Source: Enterococcus sp. 9E7_DIV0242 (GTDB taxonomy: Bacteria; Bacillota; Bacilli; Lactobacillales; Enterococcaceae). From it: a stretch of 64,000 nucleotides of DNA. A program made the position numbers and the translations under genes. The stretch's first letter is position 1. Each line of letters opens with the position of its first letter. Of the stretch, positions 9,701-18,200 are shown piece after piece. The notes beneath the pieces were generated by a model. It searched no databases. It was not told where the DNA came from and saw only the letters and a program-made list of their open reading frames with translations. Location: NCBI RefSeq assembly GCF_002140975.2, contig NZ_CP147247.1, positions 1,984,001-2,048,000 of the forward strand, written 5' to 3'.

Positions 9701-9852
9701 GATTATCCTTCTTTCCTCAAATTAATAATTTCACAATCTAGTCATGTATAGTTTAAATCATTCGTTCAATAAAAACTAATACTTTATTTAAGGATATTCG
9801 ATAAATATGGTTTATCAATAAGAGAGAGATAACAAAACCAACATTCAAAAAA

Positions 9853-9891
9853 AGCATTCCAGAAGCAGATAGCTACCAGAATACTTTTTAT
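9853..9891 (-). terminator. Rho-independent terminator after the second MFS gene
   Basis: On the minus strand AAAAGTATTCTGG-TAGC pairs with GC-TTCTGGAATGCTTTT around TATCT and is followed by more U. It separates the second MFS gene from the reductase gene, so the reductase needs its own promoter in 9701-9850. Confidence 0.75.
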
Positions 9892-11136
9892 TTACTCATC
9901 CAACTGTAATACATGAGGTCCCTTTATCATCGTTTTATACCGAACCGCTATAATGATTGCTGCGCCAAAGCCAATAAATGTCAAAACCGCATTATATAAG
10001 AAGACAGTTCGAATATCAGACTCAGCCATGATCCCAGTTATATAAGGAGTAATCATCACTGAAATAGATGTCGCTAACGAATACAAACTAGTGATACGCC
10101 CTTTTCTTTGAGGGAAAAATTCTAAAATCAGTGCCAAACCCAACTGCCAGATACCTCCCGCTGCAAAGATTCCCACACAAAGCGAAGCAATAACCAATCC
10201 AATGAATGATGGTTGCAAAATCATGTAGATCAACGAGATGGCGGTAACGCCTGTACAAACAACCATCAAACTAGTAACACTGGCGCCCTTCTTGACGATC
10301 ATTGACGTTAAAAATACAGAGATAAATGACCCTACACTGAAAACACTCACAAAAATCAGACTATCCTGCTGGCTGACAATATTCATCTGTTCACCAAATG
10401 TAGGAATCCATAAAATGAAGATATTGAACATCGATACAGAGACAAACGAAAAGACAAGCAGCGCAATCCCATCAATCTTGAATTTTACGCCTTCCGGTCC
10501 TTTGATCTCTGTTTCTACATCCTCGTCCTTGACTGTGGTCAATGGTGGAAACGGCTGCTTTCGTAAGAATAATAAGCTGCCAAATAAGCAAACTATACAT
10601 AGAATAAATGGCCAGCCAAAGTACAGATTCTCCGTAATAATAATCCTCGTCAGAAAAGGTAGAATGAACTGCCCTAATGAAATAAAGGCTTTATTCAGTA
10701 CGCTAAGTGAGCTATTGTCTTTCTCGCTTGGATAAGCTTCGACCAATGTCGGATATGTACTCGTATCTAAAAAGGCATTGCTGAAACCGCCAAACATTGC
10801 TACCACTGCTGCCATTTTGTAATTGGGGCTCAAAAGAATGCCTGAAAAAAATACAAAATAAGAAACAATCGCAATCAGCACCGTTTTCTTTCTTCCGTAT
10901 TTATCGGAAAAATAGCCGGAAAAATAAAGGCTGACGATCCGCCCAAATCCAATGGCACTCATGACCAATGTCACTTGTGTTGTTGACGCCTGCCATTGCA
11001 TTTTCAAGGCGTCCATGTTTTGAGATAGAATAATTGCTGCCATTCCTTGAAAAATATAATTAAAATAAAGACTGCAAATCAATGGGAAATAACGATTCTT
11101 TTTGCCTGCTCCCTTTGACATTGTGATGTTTTTCAC
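9892..11136 (-). CDS. MFS transporter, shikimate/quinate cluster (2)
   Basis: 414 residues, about 12 membrane segments, loop motif GYFSDKYGRKK after segment 2 and SNAFLDTSTYPTLVEAYP in the first half. It is a paralogue of the carrier at 5381-6589, so the cluster keeps two versions of one transporter, perhaps for different substrates or for uptake and product export. It is divergent from the LysR gene, with 125 bases between them, and has its own terminator downstream. The function is inferred from context only. Confidence 0.85.
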   Translation of the reverse strand: MKNITMSKGAGKKNRYFPLICSLYFNYIFQGMAAIILSQNMDALKMQWQASTTQVTLVMSAIGFGRIVSLYFSGYFSDKYGRKKTVLIAIVSYFVFFSGILLSPNYKMAAVVAMFGGFSNAFLDTSTYPTLVEAYPSEKDNSSLSVLNKAFISLGQFILPFLTRIIITENLYFGWPFILCIVCLFGSLLFLRKQPFPPLTTVKDEDVETEIKGPEGVKFKIDGIALLVFSFVSVSMFNIFILWIPTFGEQMNIVSQQDSLIFVSVFSVGSFISVFLTSMIVKKGASVTSLMVVCTGVTAISLIYMILQPSFIGLVIASLCVGIFAAGGIWQLGLALILEFFPQRKGRITSLYSLATSISVMITPYITGIMAESDIRTVFLYNAVLTFIGFGAAIIIAVRYKTMIKGPHVLQLDE

Positions 11137-11221
11137 TTTATTACCTACTTTCAGATGCTGTAGCTTTTACACTAGGATACCTGATTCGATTCAGAAATAC
11201 CAATGCTTTTTTTATCTCTAT

Positions 11222-11242
11222 ATGATAAAATTCATTTATCAT
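11222..11242. promoter_or_regulatory. Palindromic operator candidate before the LysR gene
   Basis: ATGATAAA and TTTATCAT are perfect 8-bp arms around ATTCA, ending four bases before the AAAGGAG ribosome site of the LysR gene. The site fits autoregulation by a LysR-type dimer. Confidence 0.5.
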
Positions 11243-11261
11243 TTCAAAGGAGAAGATAACG

Positions 11262-12167
11262 ATGAATTTTCGACACCTTGAATATTTTGTTAAATTAGCT
11301 GAAAACGAGCATATGAGACTCACTGCTGAGCAATTGAACACCTCGCAGCCTAATTTGAGTCATGCCATTTCTGTTTTAGAAAAAGAGCTAGGGGTGGCAC
11401 TATTTGAAAAAAAAGGACGAAACATTTATTTAACAAGATACGGTAAAATATTCTATGATTATGTATCATCCGGCCTTCACCAACTTTATTCCGGTAAACA
11501 AATGCTGCAGGAAATTGCCAGTCCGGAAATCGGGCAGATTCAATTGGGGTTCATTTATACCATGGGCTCATCCCTAACACCGATATTAGCAAAGCAATTT
11601 TTATCAGTAAAAGAGAATGAACATATCCAGTTTCGCTTTTCTCAAGGGAATTCCAGTGATATCCTTCAACAACTAAAATCTGATGCAATCGACATCGCCA
11701 TTTGCTCTAAAATTGATGAGGACCCTGAGATTCACTTCGACATTTTAGCAGAGCAAGAAATCGTTGTCGTCGTCCCAAATGATCACGTGTTAAGCAAACA
11801 AAATAAGGTTACACTGAAAGCTCTTGCTGAGTATGCCTTTGTCTACTACAACAAGCAAAGCGGGCTCCGACCATACATAGATGAGATTCTTCATAAGCAA
11901 AATATTCAACCAGTCGTTACCTGTGAAGTCGAGGAAGATCACAGTATGCTAGGCTTTGTCGGCTGTAATTACGGCGTTGCAATCATGCCGGATATCCCCT
12001 CGATCTCTGCTTATCCGGTAAAACGATTGATGATTTCTGATAAAATTCCTTCCCGCTATATCTACCTCGCTACTAAAAAGAGCAAAAAGAAAACACCTGC
12101 CGTACAAAAGTTTTACGACTATTGTATAGAAAAAAGCTTGACTATAAAAACAGATAGATTTAGTTGA
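11262..12167 (+). CDS. LysR-type transcriptional regulator
   Basis: 301 residues. The N-terminal winged helix (about 1-60) shows RHLEYFVKLAENEHMRLTAE, then LNTSQPNLSHAISVLEKELG and VALFEKKGRNIYLT, typical of LysR. The remaining 230 residues form the two-lobed effector domain. It is divergently transcribed from the second MFS gene, the normal arrangement for a LysR activator and its target, so it probably senses a pathway compound and switches on the aro/MFS/reductase genes. The start ATG has AAAGGAGAAGATAACG upstream. Confidence 0.93.
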   Translation: MNFRHLEYFVKLAENEHMRLTAEQLNTSQPNLSHAISVLEKELGVALFEKKGRNIYLTRYGKIFYDYVSSGLHQLYSGKQMLQEIASPEIGQIQLGFIYTMGSSLTPILAKQFLSVKENEHIQFRFSQGNSSDILQQLKSDAIDIAICSKIDEDPEIHFDILAEQEIVVVVPNDHVLSKQNKVTLKALAEYAFVYYNKQSGLRPYIDEILHKQNIQPVVTCEVEEDHSMLGFVGCNYGVAIMPDIPSISAYPVKRLMISDKIPSRYIYLATKKSKKKTPAVQKFYDYCIEKSLTIKTDRFS

Positions 12168-12190
12168 AGAGGGACCATAGACAACTCAAA

Positions 12191-12231
12191 AGAGAACTGA
12201 TACGGCATTGTTTCAATCGTATCAGTTCTCT
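12191..12231. terminator. Bidirectional terminator between the LysR and LysM genes
   Basis: AGAGAACTGATACG (12191-12204) and CGTATCAGTTCTCT (12218-12231) make a perfect 14-bp stem. There is a T-run on both sides in the relevant directions, and it lies between convergent genes. Confidence 0.88.
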
Positions 12232-12246
12232 TTCTATAGTAATAGC

Positions 12247-14319
12247 TTACGCAACCTTCAGCTGTTGCCCAATATAAATGACATCACCTGAAAGACTATT
12301 CAAGCGTTGTAATTGTTGAATCGATGTTGAATACTGAATCGCCAATCCCCAGAGTGTATCTCCACTCTTCACGGTATGCGTCTTGCCATTGCCGGTGTTT
12401 GTTGTACCGCCTGAGCTTGAGCTCCCCCCTGTATTACTACTTGAAGAACCGCTACCTTTTTTCACAATTAAACGTTGGCCTGGATGAATGATATCACCAC
12501 TGATATTATTCCAGCTACGCAGATTCGCGATACTCACACCATTCGCGCTTGATATCGCCCACAAACTATCTCCGGATTTTACGGTATAGTACGTATCTGT
12601 CGTACTCGTTGATCCTCCAGTGTTACCACCAGACGATGAGCCGCCCGTATTGCCTCCCGTGCTGCCACCTGATGAGCCGCTGCCTTTTTTCACGATCAGG
12701 CGTTGGCCTGGATAAATGATATCGCCGCTGATATTATTCCAGCTGCGCAGATTCGCGATACTCACACCATTCGCACTTGATATCGCCCACAAGCTGTCCC
12801 CGGATTTTACGGTATAGTACGTATCTGTCGTACTCGTTGATCCTCCAGTGTTACCACCAGACGATGAACCGCCTGTATTGCCTCCCGTGCTGCCACCTGA
12901 TGAACCACTGCCTTTTTTCACGATCAGGCGTTGGCCAGGATAAATGATATCGCCACTGATATTATTCCAGCTACGCAGATTCGCGATACTCACACCATTC
13001 GCGCTTGATATCGCCCACAAGCTGTCTCCGGATTTTACGGTATAGTACGTATCTGTCGTACTCGTTGATCCTCCAGTGTTACCACCAGACGATGAACCGC
13101 CTGTATTGCCTCCCGTACTGCCACCTGATGAACCACTGCCTTTTTTCACAATCAGCTTTTGACCAATGTAAATTGTATCACTAGACAGATTATTCCAACC
13201 TTTGATAGAGGCAATTGTTGTACCATATCTGCTTGCCAATGCCCATAAGCTATCACCGGAAGCAACTGTATGAATCGTGTCATTCGCGTTGCTTCCTGTA
13301 TTACCGCCTGTACTTCCGCCTTCATTTCCACCCGTATTGCCACCTGTATTTCCCCCAGTTGATGGTGTATCGTACTGAGTTAAATTATTCGCAGCAATCA
13401 AAGAGTTTAATTTTGCCCCATAGCTTGGATCTGTTGCATATCGGCCAGTCAACCAAGCCGTTGCATCCATATAAGAGTTCGTATTGCTTTTCCACGTTCC
13501 TGAATAAAAGTAGACACCCGATTGGAAAGAGGTATTTCTCAGTACATAGGCATTATCATAGAATGATTCCGTATAAGACGGATATTTACGAAAAGCCGCA
13601 TTAACAATGACATCCTGCCCGTTGATCACTTCCCAAGTATTCATATAGACACTTTGCCCATTATACGCACCTTTGATACCAAATAAGTTGTAATTTGGTG
13701 CTTGAGATAACGTACTGGCACCTGAACCACTTTCCAGAATCGCCTGAGCAATCATGACAGAAGCATACAGATCATTCGCAGCCGCAACAGTTTGCGCCTG
13801 ACCGGCAATACTGGCAATAAACGATGAAGTACTAACAGCACTTCTTGCGGATGCAGCAAACGAGCTAATTCCGGCGAGAGAATCAATTGTTGTTGAGTCT
13901 TCTTCTGAAATAGCCGGCTCTTCCGAATTTTCCTCAGAAGACTCAACCGTAGGAACCTCCAGATTACTTTCTTCTGTGCTTCCTTCTACTTCAGAAGAAT
14001 CAATTGTTTCTTCTGTTTGACTGGTTTCTTCTGTCTGAGTAGACTCTTCAGTCGTAGCTGTTCCTTCATTGCTACTTTCCTGTATGTTGGCTAACCCATC
14101 TTGCATTTGTTCCGTATATGTACCAACAGATGGGGTGATTTCTGCGCTGTTTGCGCCATCTTCGGTTGCCTCAACAAGGAGTGGTCCCACCACAGTTGAA
14201 CCGGCGATGGATGAAACAGCTAAAGCTGAACTAAATACAGTAGTGCCCTTTTTCAAGTGTAGAGAAGCTTTCTGATATTGTTCCGCTTTCCTTCTTTCTT
14301 TACGTGATCGCTTTTCCAT
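12247..14319 (-). CDS. Secreted peptidoglycan hydrolase (GH73) with five LysM domains
   Basis: 690 residues resembling enterococcal AtlA and Mur-2. A long basic N-region leads to a hydrophobic segment at about 27-50 (signal peptide), then an acidic Ser/Thr/Glu-rich linker (55-150). The GH73 glucosaminidase domain (about 165-316) has the catalytic glutamate in AILESGSG (E196) and YNLFGIKG. Gly/Ser/Thr-rich linkers then separate five LysM modules, each starting near HTV or YTV and containing SGDxLWxL or SGDSLWAIS. It cuts glycan strands during cell separation and binds the wall through LysM. Three central LysM units are almost identical at DNA level. The ATG at 14319 follows CGGAGGACTTAAT. Confidence 0.93.
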   Translation of the reverse strand: MEKRSRKERRKAEQYQKASLHLKKGTTVFSSALAVSSIAGSTVVGPLLVEATEDGANSAEITPSVGTYTEQMQDGLANIQESSNEGTATTEESTQTEETSQTEETIDSSEVEGSTEESNLEVPTVESSEENSEEPAISEEDSTTIDSLAGISSFAASARSAVSTSSFIASIAGQAQTVAAANDLYASVMIAQAILESGSGASTLSQAPNYNLFGIKGAYNGQSVYMNTWEVINGQDVIVNAAFRKYPSYTESFYDNAYVLRNTSFQSGVYFYSGTWKSNTNSYMDATAWLTGRYATDPSYGAKLNSLIAANNLTQYDTPSTGGNTGGNTGGNEGGSTGGNTGSNANDTIHTVASGDSLWALASRYGTTIASIKGWNNLSSDTIYIGQKLIVKKGSGSSGGSTGGNTGGSSSGGNTGGSTSTTDTYYTVKSGDSLWAISSANGVSIANLRSWNNISGDIIYPGQRLIVKKGSGSSGGSTGGNTGGSSSGGNTGGSTSTTDTYYTVKSGDSLWAISSANGVSIANLRSWNNISGDIIYPGQRLIVKKGSGSSGGSTGGNTGGSSSGGNTGGSTSTTDTYYTVKSGDSLWAISSANGVSIANLRSWNNISGDIIHPGQRLIVKKGSGSSSSNTGGSSSSGGTTNTGNGKTHTVKSGDTLWGLAIQYSTSIQQLQRLNSLSGDVIYIGQQLKVA
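12455..13140 (-). repeat. Three tandem 228-bp repeats encoding LysM plus linker
   Basis: The anchor ACGGTATAGTACGTATCTGT recurs at 12581, 12809 and 13037, exactly 228 bp (76 codons) apart. The copies differ at only a few, mostly silent, positions. This is recent tandem duplication inside the hydrolase gene. Confidence 0.92.
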
Positions 14320-14367
14320 TATTAAGTCCTCCGTATGTTAATAAAAGCATGAAAATCTTCAATAATT

Positions 14368-14396
14368 AGTATACCTCTTTTCAATATAAATTTAAA
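14368..14396 (-). promoter_or_regulatory. Promoter of the LysM hydrolase gene
   Basis: Minus strand TTTAAA (14396-14391), 17-base spacer, TATACT (14373-14368), 49 bases before the ATG. The rest of the 331-base gap 14320-14650 is AT-rich with no other gene seen. Confidence 0.65.
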
Positions 14397-14575
14397 GTTA
14401 TATCACAACAAAACGATTCTTATTAATTTCCCATATCTTTAACATTTAAAAACAAAATTTTGTCCATTTGTTCTTTGACTTTCTTCTATTTTCCTTTCAT
14501 TTCTGATCATAAAACGCTTCTCAGACTTTAGACTGATTTCCCTCTTTACCTTAGACCGATTTTGCTTAAAACCTC

Positions 14576-14604
14576 TTGTTATTCCGGCAATAAAAATTTA
14601 TAGT
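14576..14604 (+). promoter_or_regulatory. Promoter of the DUF1700/DUF4097 operon
   Basis: TTGTTA (14576-14581), 17-base spacer, TATAGT (14599-14604), 46 bases before the ATG at 14651. Confidence 0.7.
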
Positions 14605-14650
14605 GTACATGAGAGAAAGATAATAGTAAGAATAGAAATGAGGGAAAAAA

Positions 14651-15313
14651 ATGAATAAAGAGCACTTTTTAATTGAACTTAAAATATACTTAAAACCCCT
14701 TTCCTATCAACAACAAGCTGCCATTTTGGATAAATACGAAGAAATCTTCGATGATCGTGTAGCAGCAGGAGAGTCAGAAGAACAGGTAGCAAAAAGCTTA
14801 GGCAAACCACGTACGATCGCAGAAGAAATTCTTCAGGAATTCGATATCGATGTTCCAGAAAAACGTCTGACCAAAGATGGTTGGCAAGAGATTTCTTCAT
14901 CTCAGACATACGATGACTATAATCAACCTGAAAACGAGCACCCTTATGATTATTATGATGAGGACCCTTACTACAAGAATAGACCGCAAAATCCAAGGTT
15001 TAGAGCACTAAAAATCTGTGCATTATTGGCTTTTGATTTTCTATTTATGTTCTGGATGTTTTTCGCCTTTGCAGCGGTTGTATTTTCACTTTGGCTAGCA
15101 GCTGTCATTCTTGTCTTGTCTCCAATTTTAGGTACTTACTCACTAATTATCGGTTTCAACGATGCAGGGTTATTCCAACTGTTCTTTAGTATTTTCCTTT
15201 GCGGAGCAGGAATTATCGGCACAATGATTTTACTGCCATTGACTAAACTATTCTTTTCATCATTAAAACGTTACATCGCTTGGCATGGTGTTGTGTTCGG
15301 GGGGAGAGCTTAA
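14651..15313 (+). CDS. DUF1700 (HAAS domain) membrane protein
   Basis: 220 residues. The N-terminal 65 residues form the helical HAAS domain (YQQQAAILDKYEEIFDDRV, then EEQVAKSLGKPRTIAEEIL). An acidic Tyr/Pro/Glu-rich linker follows, then four hydrophobic segments in 115-215. It sits one base before the DUF4097 gene, and the two likely act together in envelope stress sensing; LiaX of Enterococcus joins related domains in one protein. A PadR regulator, a common partner, is not next to it. The ribosome site is GAGGGAAAAAA. Confidence 0.8.
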   Translation: MNKEHFLIELKIYLKPLSYQQQAAILDKYEEIFDDRVAAGESEEQVAKSLGKPRTIAEEILQEFDIDVPEKRLTKDGWQEISSSQTYDDYNQPENEHPYDYYDEDPYYKNRPQNPRFRALKICALLAFDFLFMFWMFFAFAAVVFSLWLAAVILVLSPILGTYSLIIGFNDAGLFQLFFSIFLCGAGIIGTMILLPLTKLFFSSLKRYIAWHGVVFGGRA

Positions 15314-15314
15314 A

Positions 15315-16355
15315 ATGAAAAAAACGACTATTTTCTTCTTGCTTACTGGTATATTAACAATGGCTGTTGGAGGAATCGGCAGTGCCATTTTCTATCAACG
15401 AGCACAGACCACCATGATAGAACATATAAATGACAGCTATACTATCAAAAATAAGGACAAAATCAAAACGCTTAATTTGAAGCTTTCAGGTAATGCTGAT
15501 TATGTTATTCAAGGCACCACTGACAGTGATGTCTCAATGGAAGCACGAAGCAGTGTGACGGAACCCTTAAAAGGCTCTCTCGATGTTGAAGAGTCCGGCG
15601 ACACGCTAACGGTTTCTGTCAACGGGAAACAAAGCAATGGGACCTTTGATAATTTTCGATTTGGGTTCCACATAGAGAGTTCTCAGATTGTGTTGACAGT
15701 TCCTAACGATATCGATATTATAAACATTAGTGATGATGCATCTAGCTATATTGATTTATCCAACTTTTCAAACAAAGAAATTTCGATGAAACTAAAAAAT
15801 TCTGACGTCTCTGCAAGCTCACTGGCTTCCGAAAAAGTGAAGATTACTGGTAAAAGCAGTGATATCAACTTCTGGGGCGATTCAAAAATCGATGAGTTGA
15901 CAATAGAAACAGAACATGGTCAGATTGATTTGAACAACTTTGTTGGTAGCAGCGTTGATTTATCAACCTCTTCTGGAGATATTTATCTTTCTGAAGTAAA
16001 AAGTACAACAACAAATATAACTTCAAAAAATGGTGAGATTTCTTTATATAATCTACGCGGCGAAGCTGATGTTTCCGGTAATAACGGATCGATTTATCTT
16101 TACGGAGAAGAATTCCCAGATAAGCTGAATGCAACAATGGAGCATGGAGATATTGAACTTTCCCTTTATGGAGAAATCAAAAATCTAGCTATCGATATTG
16201 ACACAGACCTTGGCGATAAAGAGATTTTCGGTGAAGAAAGAAGCTCTTATACTATAGGTAGTGGAAAAAATGAGTTCAATTTAAAAACAAAAACTGGTGA
16301 TATTAATGTCTACGGCGATTACTATTACGACGAAGAATACACGGATGAAGACTAG
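15315..16355 (+). CDS. DUF4097 beta-helix envelope protein
   Basis: 346 residues. One N-terminal membrane segment (about 5-25) is followed by a repetitive beta-strand domain typical of DUF4097, with recurring phrases such as ITGKSSDINFWG, IETEHGQIDLNNF, STSSGDIYLSEV and SKNGEISLYNL, and an acidic Tyr/Asp/Glu tail. It is probably an exported, membrane-anchored solenoid. Of two in-frame starts, ATG at 15315 is preferred because GGGGGAGAGC lies directly before it and it does not overlap DUF1700. It may sense cell-wall-active compounds with its partner; this is inferred. Confidence 0.82.
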   Translation: MKKTTIFFLLTGILTMAVGGIGSAIFYQRAQTTMIEHINDSYTIKNKDKIKTLNLKLSGNADYVIQGTTDSDVSMEARSSVTEPLKGSLDVEESGDTLTVSVNGKQSNGTFDNFRFGFHIESSQIVLTVPNDIDIINISDDASSYIDLSNFSNKEISMKLKNSDVSASSLASEKVKITGKSSDINFWGDSKIDELTIETEHGQIDLNNFVGSSVDLSTSSGDIYLSEVKSTTTNITSKNGEISLYNLRGEADVSGNNGSIYLYGEEFPDKLNATMEHGDIELSLYGEIKNLAIDIDTDLGDKEIFGEERSSYTIGSGKNEFNLKTKTGDINVYGDYYYDEEYTDED

Positions 16356-16380
16356 GATCACATAATCATGAATTTTGGGA

Positions 16381-16412
16381 AGGTTGGGATAAATATATCT
16401 CAGCCTTTTTGA
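16381..16412 (+). terminator. Terminator after the DUF4097 gene
   Basis: AGGTTGGGAT and ATCTCAGCCT form a stem around AAATAT, with one G-T style pair, followed by TTTTTG. Confidence 0.75.
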
Positions 16413-16566
16413 TTTTAAAAAAAAATTTTGAGCCCACTTTCTACATCGGTGTTTCATTAACATTTTATTAAACGGCAAGTAATCCAGTATTTCAAATCCT
16501 CCACATGAGGTATACTTGTAAAGATATGCAAAAAAAGCAGAATTTTTTTCGAAAGGACACATCTTA

Positions 16567-17232
16567 ATGAAACATAAAACAACTTATCAATTAACAGGAA
16601 GCGCCTTTCTTCTGGTATTTATCCTCTTAGGAACGATTGTCAAATTCTCACCTGAACGTCTAAACGGTTTCGATCAGACACTCACAGCCTTGATTCGGAC
16701 ACCTTATCCTGCACTCAATCAGCTTTTCATCGGATATACAAAGCTTGCGAATCCTATGACAGTTGCGGTTATTGCAGTTATCATAGGCTGTCTTTTGGCT
16801 TTGAAAAAGCATTACATAGAAGCTGGCTGGTTATTGATCAATACAGGCTTTGCAGCAGGTATTTTGAATTCACTTATCAAGCTTGTTTTTATGCGAGAAC
16901 GGCCAACATTGGAACATTTGGTTGTTGAACATAGCTATAGCTTTCCAAGCGGTCACTCTACAGGTAGTATGTTGCTTTATGGTACAATTATTATGCTGTT
17001 GCCGCTATTTATTAAGAAAAAATCAATCTGTCGCTCATTGCAGCTTTTGCTGGGGATCGGCATTCTGTTTATTGGTATCAGTAGGATTTATCTTGGTGTA
17101 CATTTCCCAAGCGACATACTTGGCGGGTTCAGCTTTGGCCTGTCGTGGCTTCTTCTTACCTATCCGCTCTATCAAAAAGCACGGGGCAATTGGCAGACTA
17201 AATACAAACAAACGAAGAAAGAAGAATCTTAA
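16567..17232 (+). CDS. PAP2-family membrane phosphatase
   Basis: 221 residues with about six membrane segments. All three PAP2 motifs are present: KLVFMRERP, YSFPSGHS and SRIYLGVHFPSDILGG, the histidines being the nucleophile and acid-base pair. Bacterial members dephosphorylate undecaprenyl pyrophosphate, phosphatidylglycerol phosphate or similar lipids on the outer face of the membrane. The stop codon overlaps the start of the next gene by one base, so it is cotranscribed with the tRNA-modification pair. The exact lipid is not decided by sequence. The ribosome site is GAAAGGACA. Confidence 0.9.
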   Translation: MKHKTTYQLTGSAFLLVFILLGTIVKFSPERLNGFDQTLTALIRTPYPALNQLFIGYTKLANPMTVAVIAVIIGCLLALKKHYIEAGWLLINTGFAAGILNSLIKLVFMRERPTLEHLVVEHSYSFPSGHSTGSMLLYGTIIMLLPLFIKKKSICRSLQLLLGIGILFIGISRIYLGVHFPSDILGGFSFGLSWLLLTYPLYQKARGNWQTKYKQTKKEES

Positions 17233-18200
17233 TGAAGACATTTACTTATACAGACGATTCAGCGAAACGTTACCATTCATGGAACTATGCGCTTCGCCAG
17301 CAATTTGGTGGAAAAATTTTTAAAGTTCCGGTTGATGGTGGCTTCGACTGTCCCAACCGAGATGGAACTGTAGCAAAAGGCGGTTGTACTTTCTGTAGCG
17401 TCTCTGGTTCCGGGGACATGATTGTTGCGCCTCACGATCCATTACCTGTTCAATTTCAAAAAGAAATACAGATGATGCATGGGAAATGGCCCAATGTAGA
17501 ACAATACATCGTCTACTTCCAAAACTTTACAAATACACATGCACCTGTAGAAGTCATTCGTCATCGCTTTGAACAGGTCGTTAACGAAAAAGGTGTTGTC
17601 GGTCTGGCAATCGGAACCAGACCAGATTGTCTACCAGACGAAGTGGTAGAATATCTTGCAGAGTTGAATGAACGTTATTATCTATGGGTCGAGCTAGGTC
17701 TGCAAACAACCTATGAAGACACCAGCTCCGCAATCAATCGCGCCCATGATTATCAGACTTACCTTGATGGAGTCGCAAAGCTTAGAAAGCACAATATTCG
17801 CGTCTGTACCCATCTAATCAACGGCTTACCAGGAGAAAGCATAGAGATGATGCGGGAAAACGTGCGCAGAACCATTCTTGATTCTGACATTCAAGGAATC
17901 AAGCTGCACTTGCTCCATCTTATGACGAACACAAAAATGATGAGAGATTACAATGAAGGGCGTCTACAATTGATGACCCGCGAAGATTATGTCACTGTCA
18001 TTTGTGACCAATTGGAAATGATTCCACCAGAAATCATCATCCATCGTCTAACCGGCGATGCCCCCTATGACTCACTAATAGGACCTATGTGGAGTTTGAA
18101 GAAATGGGAAGTCCTGAATGCCATTGATAACGAGTTGAAAAGGCGTGACAGTTATCAAGGAAAATATAATGTTCGTTTAGGTAAGAAGGTGCTTGTGTAA
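17232..18200 (+). CDS. mnmL: Radical SAM enzyme YtqA/MnmL family (TIGR01212)
   Basis: 322 residues. The radical SAM cluster region reads CPNRDGTVAKGGCTFCS near residue 38-55, followed by NFTNTHAPVEVIRHRFEQ and GTRPDCLPDE. The Bacillus homologue YtqA has been assigned to wobble-uridine modification of tRNA in bacteria that lack the MnmC route, acting before the methyltransferase YtqB (MnmM). The present gene pair repeats that linkage, with a one-base TAATG overlap on both sides. The family assignment is firm; the tRNA step follows from the homologue. Confidence 0.88.
   Translation: MKTFTYTDDSAKRYHSWNYALRQQFGGKIFKVPVDGGFDCPNRDGTVAKGGCTFCSVSGSGDMIVAPHDPLPVQFQKEIQMMHGKWPNVEQYIVYFQNFTNTHAPVEVIRHRFEQVVNEKGVVGLAIGTRPDCLPDEVVEYLAELNERYYLWVELGLQTTYEDTSSAINRAHDYQTYLDGVAKLRKHNIRVCTHLINGLPGESIEMMRENVRRTILDSDIQGIKLHLLHLMTNTKMMRDYNEGRLQLMTREDYVTVICDQLEMIPPEIIIHRLTGDAPYDSLIGPMWSLKKWEVLNAIDNELKRRDSYQGKYNVRLGKKVLV

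Noticed and set aside
12455..13140. Regular repeats that might be a CRISPR array
   Set aside because: The period is 228 bp, in frame, and encodes LysM modules; there are no short repeats with unique spacers.
13215..13604. Long plus-strand open frame inside the LysM hydrolase gene
   Set aside because: Antisense shadow of a clearly coding gene, without start signals or family resemblance.
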